In this document: one piece after another, positions 37,616 through 48,909 of the stretch
How the letters are laid out: each line of letters opens with the position of its first letter
How positions within the stretch are numbered: position 1 is the stretch's first letter
Assembly: GCF_014633365.1 (NCBI RefSeq)
Contig: NC_068338.1
Coordinates: 50,417,716-50,481,715 of the forward strand
Direction: 5' to 3'
DNA: 64,000 nt
Origin: Diospyros lotus
Lineage: Eukaryota; Streptophyta; Magnoliopsida; Ericales; Ebenaceae
Notes under the pieces: generated by a model
The model's input: the letters and a program-made list of their open reading frames with translations, nothing else
What the model was told of the DNA's origin: nothing
The model's database searches: none
Translations under genes and position numbers: made by a program

Positions 37616-37959
37616 ACCTGCCGCTCACCTCCCCCATAGAACGAAAAAGAAAAGTGTATGCGCATTTAAAAAGAAAAGTGTATGCGCGTGCGTTTGGATT
37701 TTACTCATGAGAGGCTCTGGGTTGAATTTATACAATCCCTGCTCGGTATGGAAGCTTGGACAATCCATCCCCATTGGGGAGTCTTCTTTTATTTTTTTGT
37801 TTGTTTCCCCAAGTTCTATATAAATGCATACACCCTTCTTTTTATCGGCCTTTTGAAAGTAGTATATTGCATTTTTTTTCTCTGTTCTTCTTGGATCATG
37901 ATGTTACATTTCAGATACATGTAGTCTCTTCTCCGCTATATGTAAATATGAGAAAACAC

Positions 37960-38460
37960 AAAAATGGATGATGATGATTGTTGTATCGAGCGGAAGACTC
38001 TAATAAACAGATTAAACAAACCTTTATAAAATTCAAAAGAGCTTCAGTAGAATAGAAAGCATTCACATGCTTACGCAATAAAATGAAACGCAAGCAAAAC
38101 TAGAACGAAGATAAAACAAGAATAAAAAAGAGGACACCAAAATTTATCGTAGTTCACCTTAAATAGGATTACGTCCATGTTGAGCTCAAAAAGAAAGAGC
38201 TCATTGTACTATATCAAGTAGGGTTACAAAATTCGAACATACAAACTGTACGTTAATGATTTCTCTAACAAAATAACATCATAATCATCAAATATTGATT
38301 AGAAGTAAACGTAAGAACCAAATATTACAATGAGAACAAAGAGTTACAAGAATGAAAATGATGCTCATCCAAAGTACTCTTCATCGATCGATCTCCCTCC
38401 TCCCCTTTTCCTTTCCAACGATATTTTTCGTCTATTTACCATCTAGGTATTATTGAATTT
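37960..38460. mobile_element. Probable LTR-derived remnant after the PLAC8 gene
   Basis: Text such as ACCAAAATTTATCGTAGTTCACC followed by TAGGATTACGTCC and AAGAGCTCATTGTACTATATCAAG is typical of inverted LTR leader regions common in plant genomes. No ORF, second LTR or target duplication was found, so the class is uncertain. Confidence 0.35.
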
Positions 38461-38479
38461 ATATGAGAATTGAGCGGTT

Positions 38480-39724
38480 TGAGATTTGATCCGATAAAAA
38501 CAGCATTGACGGCCATGAAAAAATCATATAGCACGATTAACAAAAAGGCCAAATGACAGATAAAGGCGTTGGGTAGAGGGGCAGCCTTGATGGTTGCCAA
38601 AGTGGCCCTCCATCAGCCATCCAAGATCGGCAGCCGAGATTGCCAACTTTACCCTCCAATCACGACGGCACCGTTTCTTGTTGTTTCACACACAGCAATT
38701 ATTCAAATCAGATTGACTTTCTACAAACTGTAGACTGCCTCATTCATTCCCGAGTTTGATTGGTCTCCCCTATAGCTGTGTGGGAGTTGCGATATTTAGC
38801 TATGATATAGTGGCGGTATGCTTTCTCTGAGGGTACTTGCAAATGCTACTATGATATTGGTTTGCTTCCTAAGGGTTGTTCTGGCTTGAATTTCTTCTTC
38901 TATTCATTCATTCAGATCTATTTGATGCTTTTCTTGTTTGCTCAGCTTTCTGTTTGTTTGAATTTTTTTTGTCTATTCCTTGTTTATTCTGTCTGTGTTC
39001 CTGTAGATTGATTGATTGATTTCCCTATAGTCCGCAAGCTCTTTATTTGAATCTTTACGTGAATTTCTGTCTTTGTTTCTGGTTTCAATTTGTTCTTGTT
39101 TTTGTTTGTTTCGTCTTGATACGTTTGAAGCTTTGATCTTTAATTCATATCTCTGGGTTATTGTGTCACTCAAATCTGGTATGAATCTCAATAATTTGCC
39201 ATCTTCCACCATTCATTCTATTTAAGCTAGCATAGAAACTAATTGGGTAAGAGGTTATTATTAAGTTATCATCCTATAATAATATAATAATAGTTTTAAA
39301 TTGATTGGTAATCAACAATACTACAATATTTTATTATCAAAATATTTGTATTATAAAACCTGTAATAATTATCATACATTGACTAATAATAAATGGTCAC
39401 GATATTAATAACCATATCAGTTTTATAAGATTTCCAAAATTAAAAAAAATAAAAATTTATAACTAACTTCACTAGTGATTATAATAATCATATTATAAAG
39501 TAACAGCAGCAAACTTGTAATATGAGCAATATCTAACTATTATATTGATAGTGTTAATTTTATAACATGATAATATAATTTTTAATATTTTAATATATCG
39601 GATTATAAACCATTCATTAATAATCCTTTTGAATAGGTTTTTCTTGGAGAACTATTAGGATAAATATTTTAAAATCCGTTTCAATTCAAACTAAGAATTA
39701 TTATCCTTTATTAAACTGGAAAGC

Positions 39725-39764
<40 letters not shown>

Positions 39765-39800
39765 GAAACATATGCTATAATAATAATTCTAAAATATTAA
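38480..39800. other. Spacer with no supported gene
   Basis: 38560-39240 has moderate GC and a short open stretch from an ATG at about 38818 (MLSLRVLANATMILVCFLRVVLA). It could be the first exon of an unseen transcript, but I found no continuation. From 39240 to 39720 the DNA is AT-rich. A (CT)n(AT)n microsatellite lies at about 39725-39765, directly upstream of the small ORF at 39845. Confidence 0.35.
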
Positions 39801-39844
39801 ATCTTCCGTTGAGAGAGTTAAGCGTCCTTCATCTCATCGTAGTC

Positions 39845-40171
39845 ATGGGCGGAGGTTCCTGTCGCAGATGCAATGGCTGCGACAACAGAATTAATCCAAA
39901 CTTTTACTACTTGAAGGAATACTCCAAGTGCGACGCTTCTAATGCGGCTTTGTATTCATCACCATCTCCTTATCCTTCTTCTTCCGTTCAACCGTACTGT
40001 GAATATGATCTCTACGGCGACGACGACGATGGCTTGGAAACCGTTTTCATAAACGACAGAGATTTTCTAGAATACAATTGGGAGATTATGGAGTCCGAGC
40101 GGCAGCGACGGGGCATCTTCCCGCAGTGTTTTGAGTTCTTGAAACTCATGTTTTGCTCCAGGTGGCTATAA
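39845..40171 (+). CDS. Small unrecognised Cys-containing protein, 108 residues
   Basis: The ORF from the ATG at 39845 encodes MGGGSCRRCNGCDNRINPNFYYLKEYSKC..., with a CxxCxxC cluster at residues 6-12. A Ser/Pro/Tyr-rich middle and an acidic YGDDDDGLE stretch follow. The end is ERQRRGIFPQCFEFLKLMFCSRWL, which could be an amphipathic or membrane-facing helix. An in-frame ATG 12 codons earlier (39809) is possible, but MGGG is the likelier start. Its base composition is clearly higher in GC than the AT-rich DNA around it, and it has a TATA-like (AT)n tract about 85 bp upstream. I do not recognise the family. It may be a real small gene or a gene fragment. Confidence 0.5.
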   Translation: MGGGSCRRCNGCDNRINPNFYYLKEYSKCDASNAALYSSPSPYPSSSVQPYCEYDLYGDDDDGLETVFINDRDFLEYNWEIMESERQRRGIFPQCFEFLKLMFCSRWL

Positions 40172-40179
40172 TGTACACT

Positions 40180-41575
40180 CATTCATCTTTTGTAGTATTT
40201 TGATTCATTAGTTCGTTAGAGAAGTTGTCAAATCTTAGCTTTAGCGAGAGAATAGTGAGATTAGGATTTTTAATAGTTTGATTATATATAATGCAATTAA
40301 TTATATGTTTGTTGGTCGATATTTATTATTTTAAAATTTAAATGATCATCGTTTCTAATTAATAATCATATATACGTCGAGATCTTATGGTTTAGATTTA
40401 ATGTGATAAATTCATACGCCTCTTCAGATTTTTGGTTGGGATTTTTCTTGTCATTAATATTATTAATAATATCATAAATATTGAATTGATATTTGGTAAT
40501 GTTAATTTTTTAATAATATATTACATTATATAAGAGTTGAAAACATATTTTATATAACCGTTTAGAATAATTTTTTTTCCAGTTTTCATCAAAGATAGGA
40601 AAATATGTTTTCATAATTAGCAATTGGATTTAAAGTTAAAAATTGAAGATAGAAAAGTAAAAGATATTTTATGCACCTAAACAGTCCGAGTGGATAAAAA
40701 TAGATTGATTTGATTAAAAAAATCTTATCTAATTAGGGTTAAAAAAGTTGCATTCACATGTAAAGAAATTATGAATAAATAATCAAATACAACACAGAAT
40801 TTAACATGTACGGTTAGATCTAAATATTTAAGTTTACTATCCATAACAATGAAATAATTTTCTTGGTAGCTTTGCATGAAAAAATTATAAAATTATCCAA
40901 CACACATCTCAAATCTAACTAGCAATTAGTCACGCGTATTGAAAAATTTAGTTATTATTGGATTAAAAGTACATGTTTAAAACAGACAAATGCAACACTT
41001 TGATGACATCATCTTACAAATTTTAGATGCAAGTCTCTTTGGAGACATTGCTTTGGGAGGATTGAGATTGCTTAATCTACAGCATATAATGATTAACAGA
41101 TAATTGATACTCAAAAGGAGCTTGAAGAATGGACTTTGAAACATTTTGAAGAATTGGAGTTTGAAAATTTTTGAACTCAAAAAGGCATGAAAAATTCAAG
41201 TTTTGACTAGAAGTCATCAAAATTTTCAATTTCAAAAGAACGAATTTGATTTACAGAAAAAAAAAAAACGTATTTGACCCAAAAATTAAAAAAAGAAAAA
41301 ACATGAAAACTGCAACCATAAGTGTCCATTCAACAAATAAAATATTTTTCAACCAAATGGAATGAATTGAGGCAAGATTTTCATAACTTTTAGCTAAAAA
41401 AAAAACAATTAAATAGAATACAAAAACATGAAAACTGCAACCATATTGTTGCCATTGTCACGGGTACTAATATAAACATCCTGGTTCTATTGCAAAATGA
41501 TTTGATGATACCCATAAATATTTTGCCAAATAGGTACAGAAGGTAAGATCAAGAAGTGATCTGCAAATGAATGGA
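40180..41575. other. AT-rich spacer
   Basis: Nothing gene-like was seen. Several A-runs occur (for example about 41260-41269), and no repeat could be assigned. Confidence 0.6.
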
Positions 41576-41581
41576 CATTAC

Positions 41582-42171
41582 GGCCTGTTTGTTGCAGCTT
41601 AAAAGTGTAACTTTTAGTTTTTAGTTTCAAAAAAGTTGGGATGTAGTGTTTGTTTCAACTTATGGAATTCTAATTTATAACTTCTACTAGTTTTTAGAAG
41701 GGATAGAAGCTGACTTTTTCAAAGCTGAGATACCTCAACTTTTACAACTTCTGCTTAAATAATTATATTTTTGTGACAATTTTATCCTTATTTTTAACAA
41801 AAAATTACCCTCTTGTCTACGCAATCATGGATTTTTCTTCTCCACCGCCATCTCCATTTTCAGATCTCTTCCTCTCTCTCACCATCTTCCTCTCTCTCTA
41901 TACTCTAATTAATTTTTTTATAATACTTAAAACTTATATATATACACTAATTAATTTTTAAATTATCATACTATAACTACTAAGGGTATTATGGATAATT
42001 AAATAAAAATAAATTATTTTACAGCTTATGATATCAAACACCACAACTATTTAACTGCAACTTCTAAAAAGCTGCAACAAATAAGTTCATAACTTATTCT
42101 AAGTTTTAGAAGCTATAATCTAAAAAGTTAGAAGCTATAATTTCTTTAATTAAACTGCAACAAACGGGGCC
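41582..42171. mobile_element. MITE, copy 2, with terminal inverted repeats and TAC duplication
   Basis: The element begins GGCCTGTTTGTTGCAG and ends CTGCAACAAACGGGGCC, near-perfect inverted repeats. It is flanked by TAC on both sides (41579-41581 and 42172-42174). A 3-bp duplication and GGCC-GTTTG ends suggest the PIF/Harbinger (Tourist-like) group, though TWA would be more usual than TAC. At 590 bp it is non-autonomous. It is homologous over its whole length to 8542-9119. Confidence 0.75.
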
Positions 42172-42473
42172 TACATAGTAGCTGAGTCACTTTTGTTTAA
42201 ATTCAATCTATAGCTGAGACCTCAAGTTCTGCTAATGTTTCCAGATAAACCAATACAATAAAGAATACCAAGTTCCCATTCTACAGTTAACTTGATGGGC
42301 TGCTTGAGCAAAATTGACATGGAAATAGAAGCAACACTAAAATCTGGTTCTGGAAGAATAACTAGAATGATCTGCCATATTGAGAAACGCATAAATGCTC
42401 TTCAAATGCATGTTTTGCATAGCAACTAGATGATGCCGATTGAAAGCAGTTAAAACAGACCTAGGAATGTTCC

Positions 42474-43616
42474 TTACTTCACCTCTGCCATGCCAGTATC
42501 TTGCTTCTCGTCGCCCTTGGTTTCCATGATGCTCTGCATTTGAAGTAGCTTCTGCTGTTCCTCTTCATCTTCTTGTTCCTTTACCTCCTTTACAGCATTA
42601 GGCTTCTTACTTGTAGACTGTTGATACATAACCCCGCCAACCATACAAATTAGAAGCCCAACAGTACCCACAAATGACGAATGCTTGTCCCAGATGACCA
42701 GATTTATCACAACTGTTAACAGCTTATTCACTATGCCTAGAACGGTAAAACCTGTTGCAGAAATAGCCCTGCGACAAGAAAACCCGAAGAAAGAAATGGC
42801 TAAGCCGAACAAACATGATAACCCGACTGGCAAAACCACCTGGAAAGAATACCAATCTGATTCATCTGAGATCTCATGCTTTATCTTCTTCAGCTCCCCC
42901 ATGATAAGTAGCTCCAATGGAAACAGTAGCAGAGCCTCAAGATTATTGTACAGCACAAGACCCCATGTGTTTAACCCAATGGTCATAACAACATGTTTAA
43001 TGTAAACAAAATCTATGGACATGCTCACCAAGTAAGCCACGGCCCAGCTATAAGCCATAAATGTGAACTGGTAATCTGTTATGACATAAAGCACGCTGCC
43101 ACCAAATATGGTGGCAAGTGAGACCCATGTCCTTGTTGTTGGCCATGGCTGGTGCAGGTAAAGGGTCTCTCCCATTGCGACAAAGACGGGGACTGCTGAA
43201 CGGAAGACGATAAAGGTGTCAATATTGGCATGTAGGAGGAGCTCGCTATTGGTGAAGAGAGAGAGGTAGAATATGATTGCTGCTGGTAGAAACCGCCACA
43301 TAGTTAGAATATCTAATGGATCATGCTCTACAAGTTTGAGCCTCCCACATACCATGACGCCAGCAGCACTTGTAAAGTATTGTAATGCGGTTAGTGCACC
43401 GGGATAGGGAAATTTCATCACAGCCCATTTGTTAATGATGGACAGTAATGATGCTGAAATGCAGTACCCAGCAGCTATACCATACACTGATGCTTGCTGG
43501 AATAAGCCACCATACCAAGTGACTTGAGATTCATCAGAGTTGGAACGGGTATCCATACAGGTGTCAGAAGCTGTTTGTGCCTCACCATCTTTGGGATTTT
43601 CCACATCGTTGGACAT
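42474..43616 (-). CDS. GFT1: Golgi GDP-sugar transporter, GDP-fucose transporter type (GFT1/GONST4-like)
   Basis: This nucleotide-sugar antiporter would move GDP-fucose into the Golgi lumen for glycan and cell-wall fucosylation. The uninterrupted 380-residue frame has about ten hydrophobic segments. Its motifs are SASLLSIINKWAVMKFPYPGALTALQYFTSA (about 54-84), HANIDTFIVFRSAVPVFVA (129-147), YSWAVAYLVSMSIDFVYIKHVV (189-210) and the GDP-sugar signature GIVNK (294-298, pattern GX(L/V)NK). The N-terminal 40 residues are acidic and Ser/Thr-rich, and the C-terminal 45 are strongly charged; both should face the cytosol. It looks longer than the Arabidopsis relative, which I recall as about 340 residues. 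The ATG directly follows an acceptor (CTCTTTTAG|ATG), so a 5' UTR intron reaches back to about 46108. The match to GFT1/GONST4 is from memory, and other GDP-sugar transporters remain possible. Confidence 0.9.
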   Translation of the reverse strand: MSNDVENPKDGEAQTASDTCMDTRSNSDESQVTWYGGLFQQASVYGIAAGYCISASLLSIINKWAVMKFPYPGALTALQYFTSAAGVMVCGRLKLVEHDPLDILTMWRFLPAAIIFYLSLFTNSELLLHANIDTFIVFRSAVPVFVAMGETLYLHQPWPTTRTWVSLATIFGGSVLYVITDYQFTFMAYSWAVAYLVSMSIDFVYIKHVVMTIGLNTWGLVLYNNLEALLLFPLELLIMGELKKIKHEISDESDWYSFQVVLPVGLSCLFGLAISFFGFSCRRAISATGFTVLGIVNKLLTVVINLVIWDKHSSFVGTVGLLICMVGGVMYQQSTSKKPNAVKEVKEQEDEEEQQKLLQMQSIMETKGDEKQDTGMAEVK

Positions 43617-43975
43617 CTAAAAGAGAGCCAAAATTTTAACAGCTAAACATACTTAATAGACTGGTACTATATTATGTCAGAACATTAGCCATTGACAGTT
43701 CCTAGTAAAAAATGACCGCATATGAACCATATTTTCAACAATTAACAGCTGACAAATGAACCATACAACAAAAAGAATGAAATTTCATTCTCCATCCTTT
43801 CTCTCTCTCTCCACTGTTACAGGGGGGAAAAAGCTAAGGTACAGAGGTAAACAAAAACAATACACAATAATTCATCAAAATGCAAAGTCACGGCTATTAT
43901 ATCCATATTTAATTGTTTCTAGAATTCCAATTTTTACAAGGAAAATTGATATCTGCAACGAAAATTATACCTGAA

Positions 43976-44170
43976 CAACAACAATCACAAGCCTAATATC
44001 TCAGTAGGTGGTATGTGAATTTTAGCTCTATAACCATCTCTAGCCATGGCCATTGGCCATATTTTCTGTAAAACCAATATATTGGTTTCTCTGCCTATTT
44101 TGCCATGAACTTCTTCCATTCCATCCACTGGCCTGACAAAAGCATTTATTGGTCTTCTTCTCATATGTGC
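43976..44170 (-). mobile_element. RTE-type LINE 3'-end fragment in the leader intron
   Basis: AACAACAACAATCACAAGCCTAATATCTCAGTAGGTGG and the following CTCTATAACCATCTCTAGCCATGGCC are the same repeat as 32600-32725. Read in reverse, it ends in a TTG repeat like plant RTE LINEs. It is diverged and non-coding. Confidence 0.45.
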
Positions 44171-44339
44171 AAATTTTTCTAATTGCATCTCATGCATCAT
44201 ATCTAAATGACAATAGGATTAGTAATTGTATTGTCATAAAGACATCCAGAAGGGATCATACAGAATTACACAAGAAACTCTGGCCATTGATCATCTATTG
44301 GTTTTGTGATCTACCAACGAGAAAGGAAGGCTTCATGTA

Positions 44340-46080
44340 GTCAGCAAATTGCAGGTACTGCTAAAAGTTCTTATATTCTATAATTGCAGTAACATAGTAG
44401 GACTTGGAGCATCAGTTAAGGTTACTCCACTGGAACATGAAGTTGTGGGTTTGTACCACAGGAAAAAACATACTCAGCATATTGGATAAGCTCCCAAGAC
44501 TTGCAATTGAACACCCTGATCAGTACATGGTATAAAGGGCCCGTTTCCCAATTTTTCAGCACATCAAGGGCCCATTTCCCAATTTTTCACTGTCTTTCAA
44601 TCTTTTGATTGGTAAATAAAAATGTATTAGCCAAAAAAAATGATAAAAGTGGTTTCAAACTGTAAACAGGCTGCAGGAAGCAAACTCACAGCTCATACCC
44701 AAGATTAATAAAAGCAAAAGAGAATTTGCATAACTCCTGGAAGCCAAAAATGAGAAATACCTAAAACTTATTATAGATGGATATACTACCTGGATTTTAG
44801 TTATTTTGTCTTGACTGGCAGTAAGAATGAGTTAGTCAGAACTGATAGGCATGTGTTGTTGTCGTCTTAATGCTCCTATCACTGATGGAAATAACTCCTA
44901 ACTTTTTTTTCTACTTCTGCCAACTTTTCAATATGCACATAGATCTTCAATTGAGTAATTGAATGGTTTTAACATTTTAATTAAATCTGCCACTTTTTCT
45001 TGGTTCCTCTAGAAGGAAATGGTGGGAAGATTTAAGTGTGGTTATAGAAATGTAAGGTCATCATCAAATATGATAAGAATGACAATCATGTTAACTGTGA
45101 ATGGTGTTCAAAGTTCCAAGTCAGATATAATTTCAAACAAATAAATATGACAACTTCATACTCTGCATTACACAATTCATCAATGTAAAAAAGTAGAAAC
45201 GTGTAGGAAAATACCACATATTCTATTCTAAATTTCTATGTTATGTCATGATAGAGTATACCAGCAAGACACAGAGAAGGGGACCCAAAAAAAGGGATTA
45301 AACTAACCATCCATTTTGGTTGATTATTTCATTGGCTTAGTAAATTACATTTGGTATTAGGAACATTCTGGCTTTAAGATTTTATTTCATCAAGGCAGTG
45401 TCAGATCATCACTTGCCTAAATTGTAGAACAGGCTTCTCCTACTTGATTACATGAACAGGACTTTGATCAACAAACTAATAGTTCAACTTTTGAAATAAA
45501 CTCTGGTATGATGGGTTGCAGAAAGTTTGGACTTAAGAACCAAATTATTTAGTTCAAGTATTTTATAACTTGTACACAATTGGAAAAATTGGGTACACCA
45601 AATTATATTTCTCCTCTATAAATACCCAAAGTGTCTTTTCATTTCTCATTCAATCTACAATGCATTAACTAGTAAACTTATAACTGAAACAATCAGAACA
45701 CCCAAAAAAGCCTTGCAGTTCACAAAGAACTCTAAGGAGAACAAAACCCCTGCTTTCTATTTATCTCTGGCTTTGATTTCAACCCAATGGTAATCCCTGG
45801 ACTCAACTGAACCAAATAGCAATACTACGCCTACTTTGTGAAGCTTTCAGTGTCCTCGTGCAACTAGAAAACCCCAAAGACACAAGATTCATCAGAAACA
45901 ACAACTCAATTCAATTGTATTCCTACATTTCACCAACAACCGACCACAACCACGAACTAATAGAGCGTCCATAAAGATGGACCACCAGAACCCCCACAAG
46001 CCGAACTCATCCTCAAATCAAAACTCGGAAACAATAAATCAAAAACGCTATACATGTAGGTATACATATACGCATATGAC
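44340..46080. other. Rest of the leader intron of the GDP-sugar transporter
   Basis: This is moderately AT-rich, non-coding sequence. GGGCCCGTTTCCCAATTTTTCA at about 44538-44558 is repeated at about 44569-44589 as GGGCCCATTTCCCAATTTTTCA, a short tandem duplication. A possible SINE-like head (GGTTTGTACCAC) lies at about 44450. No gene is supported. Confidence 0.45.
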
Positions 46081-46108
46081 GCATAGAATGCGAGCGAGAT
46101 AGGGTTAC

Positions 46109-46265
46109 ATTGTGGCGGAAGTTTTTGCCGGAGGTTTGTGGGCGGCTGTGCTCCGCCGTGGCCAATCTCAGCGTCTCCGGCGATAGCGGAATTGCTGGCA
46201 GAGGCTTTGAGCGGGAGAGAAAGAGGATTTGGCCAGTATCAATCGCGCTTCGCTGTAACGACTTG
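46109..46265 (-). other. Predicted 5' UTR exon and promoter of the GDP-sugar transporter gene
   Basis: A GC-richer block read on the minus strand ends at a donor-like AAT|GTAACC (46108-46107). A TATA-like GTATATAC lies at about 46289-46296. With the acceptor at 43617 this gives a 2.5-kb leader intron. The exon is an inference from composition and signals, and its 5' limit is approximate. Confidence 0.5.
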
Positions 46266-46343
46266 AATTGTGGATTGCATGTTTAAGTATATACCTGTAA
46301 TGTCATCTCTGGCTACGCTCAGATCTATCATCATCATCATCAG

Positions 46344-48340
46344 GGGCCGAGATAGGATTTTTTACTTAGCGGGCTTCAAAAAAATTTTCCAACCCTAAGC
46401 TTCACCAATGGAAGAAAAACAAAAAGTCAAAAATAAAAATTTAACGAACTTTATATGTATATTTAATATAATTTATTAACTTAAAAAGAGAAAGTATAAA
46501 ATAATAAAAAATATGTAATATAAATACCTTATAAAACTACGTAATTAATAGACCTATAAATCATGATTAACAAAATTCCAATCAAGATAATTTAAATATT
46601 CAATCACAATTAACAATCCCACTCAAAACAATTCAAATATTCAATTACAATTAACAATTTCATCCAGCATAATTCAAATATTCAATCACAATTAACAAAT
46701 CTCAACTAAGATAATTCATAATTAAATCCAATAGTCAAATAACAATTAGCAAAAAGTCAAATGCAGTTGTTAAACCCTAAAATCCTAATTCCTAAACTCA
46801 TCATAGGTATTAAATTAACCAAAACAAAATAGAAATACGCAGTAAGTAGCTGTTTGGCTTACCCTTTTTTCTTTGAGCTTTTAAGCTAGTTAACTTTTAA
46901 TATAAAAGTTATGTAGCGTTTAAATCAATAATATGTTTGAATAAATGTACTTTTAAACTATCAGTTAATAATTATGTATTTGATTTGTAAAAACTGATAA
47001 AGACATAATGTGTTTGATTTGTAAAACTGATAAAACTAAAAAACTGTTAGATTTTGGAAAAAAATTAAAATAGACATGATGTTGAATAATACAATCAAAA
47101 TTCATAAAATACTATTTTTTATGAAAAAAATTATAAATTAATTTTTAATTGATAAAATACTTACAATTACAGGTTGATAAATTATACATAATTATTAAAA
47201 ATATATTAATACAATAATTTATATTTATAAATTTAGGTTTACTTCATAAAATATTAAATATATATGTTGATACATTATAAAAAAATTCTTTATTTTTATA
47301 TTTTATTAATATTTAAATAAATTATTTCTAAAATGTTTATTTGTTTTGTCCATAAACTTGATATATATTATAAAATTAGATAAGACTATTTAATTAATAA
47401 TTAAATAAAATTAATAATTACAAAATTCAAATTTAGATACACACAATATTTGAATTAAAGTTTAATTTTTTCATACAAATACAAAAAGGGTTGGTGGAAC
47501 AAAATTAAAAAATTACAACACATAAAATGCTGTCAGAAACATATTATTTACAACATGTAAATTAATCACAACACATAACATATTGCAAATAATATTACAG
47601 AAACATATACATGTAAAAAAATGCAGGTAAGCGACGCAAATATGCAAACAATGGAAGAAGGAGATATACCGATCAACAATGAAGTCTCGACAACAGCGAC
47701 GGTGATCCGGAAGAAGGAGGTGGCAGGAGACGATGATAACGACGACGGGCGGCTTGCGACTGCCCAGCTAGAAGCAGAGGCGGCGATGGCGAGACAAGGA
47801 GGAGACCCACCAGCGACGACAACGGCAATGCCCAATCTGGAGAGGGATCCCGACGGCTTGCGACGACGGATCTGGAAGCACAAGGCGGCGATGGCGCCAC
47901 CAAGGAGGAGACCCACAAGGCGACGGCAATGGCGGATCTGGAGAAGGAGGCGGCAGGTGATGGCGTGACCCACCGTAGGGAGGCGGTTTGCGGCGGCCCA
48001 GATGGGCGACGGCGAGGGCGGTAATGGAGGAGGGGAGACGGCGCTGGGCGGCTTGTGGCGGCGGATCTGGAACCAGATGAGGCGATGGCGCGACCCACCA
48101 ACACGAGGCTGCTTGCGACGGCGACGGCGATTATGGAAGAGGGGCGACGGTGACAGTGGCGGTAATGGCAGAAGCGAAGAAAAGATATGGAAGAAGGGTT
48201 TGCAGAAGGGTTTGTTTGGAAGAGAAGGGTTTGCCCCGAGGGGGGGGGGGGGGGGGGGGGGGTTGGAAAAAAATTTCTAGACCAAAAAGTCCATTTTAAA
48301 ACTTCAGCCCACCCTGCCCATGGGAGTAGATCCGCCCCTT
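46344..48340. mobile_element. Possible non-autonomous DNA transposon with GC-rich repeat core
   Basis: The left end (AGGGGCCGAGATAGG...GCGGGCTTCA...ATTTTCCAACCC) and the inverse of the right end (AGGGGCGGATCTACTCC...GTGGGCTGAA...TTTTCCAACC) share spaced blocks in the same order. They resemble CAGGGGCGGA ends of hAT-Tip100 elements. No 8-bp target duplication is evident. The left half is AT-rich and non-coding. The right half (47620-48235) is GC-rich with degenerate tandem units of roughly 110-130 bp (GGCGGCTTGCGAC...GGATCTGGA...GGCGATGGCG). Frames open on both strands there are a by-product of this bias. A run of about 22 G follows. Confidence 0.35.
48240..48262. repeat. Poly-G run
   Basis: About 22 consecutive G on the plus strand. 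Such runs are rare, error-prone in sequencing and able to form G-quadruplexes. It lies about 650 bp upstream of the NOA1 start codon. Confidence 0.85.
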
Positions 48341-48909
48341 ATAATTAATTTAATTATTTATCATGCCATAAGACGGAGATCCAAAAGTTCTTAAAGGTAT
48401 TTCACACAGTGATGAATGAGCCGGTCCACGTGTTTGGCTTGCTTTGTGGGTAATTTTGTTATCAATAATATTTAGAAACTAATTACAGAATAATATAATT
48501 GTGAGATAAATTAGTGGCGGTAGTAGTCCACTGGCCCTAGTGAGTTTGATTACTTGTAATTTTAATTGAATTTAAGGAGGACATAAGCTAATAACACATA
48601 ATCACTGCAGTTTAATTAAAATCTGCTAAATCTCTTACATAATTGTTGATAAGTGCGCTAGTTAGTACTATAAATGATTAATCTATTATATTGTTTAGAC
48701 TAACTAATGAGATTATTGGTAAAATTTCTTTAATAATAAATGTGTTATAATTTTAAAATATTTTATTAATTAATAAAAATATTTAAATATTAAAAATAAA
48801 GGACATTAAATCGAACTTTTTAACAGATTTGGGATCCCGTCTTGGGAAGGAGGTTTCTCAAACCGGCTAAAAGGTTTGAGGGCAGTGGGGGTTTCCGCAA
48901 CGGTCGTCA

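Noticed and set aside
47566..48280. Several overlapping frames of 90-145 codons on both strands
   Set aside because: They are by-products of GC-rich degenerate repeats, with Arg/Ser/Pro/Ala-rich products and no stop bias.
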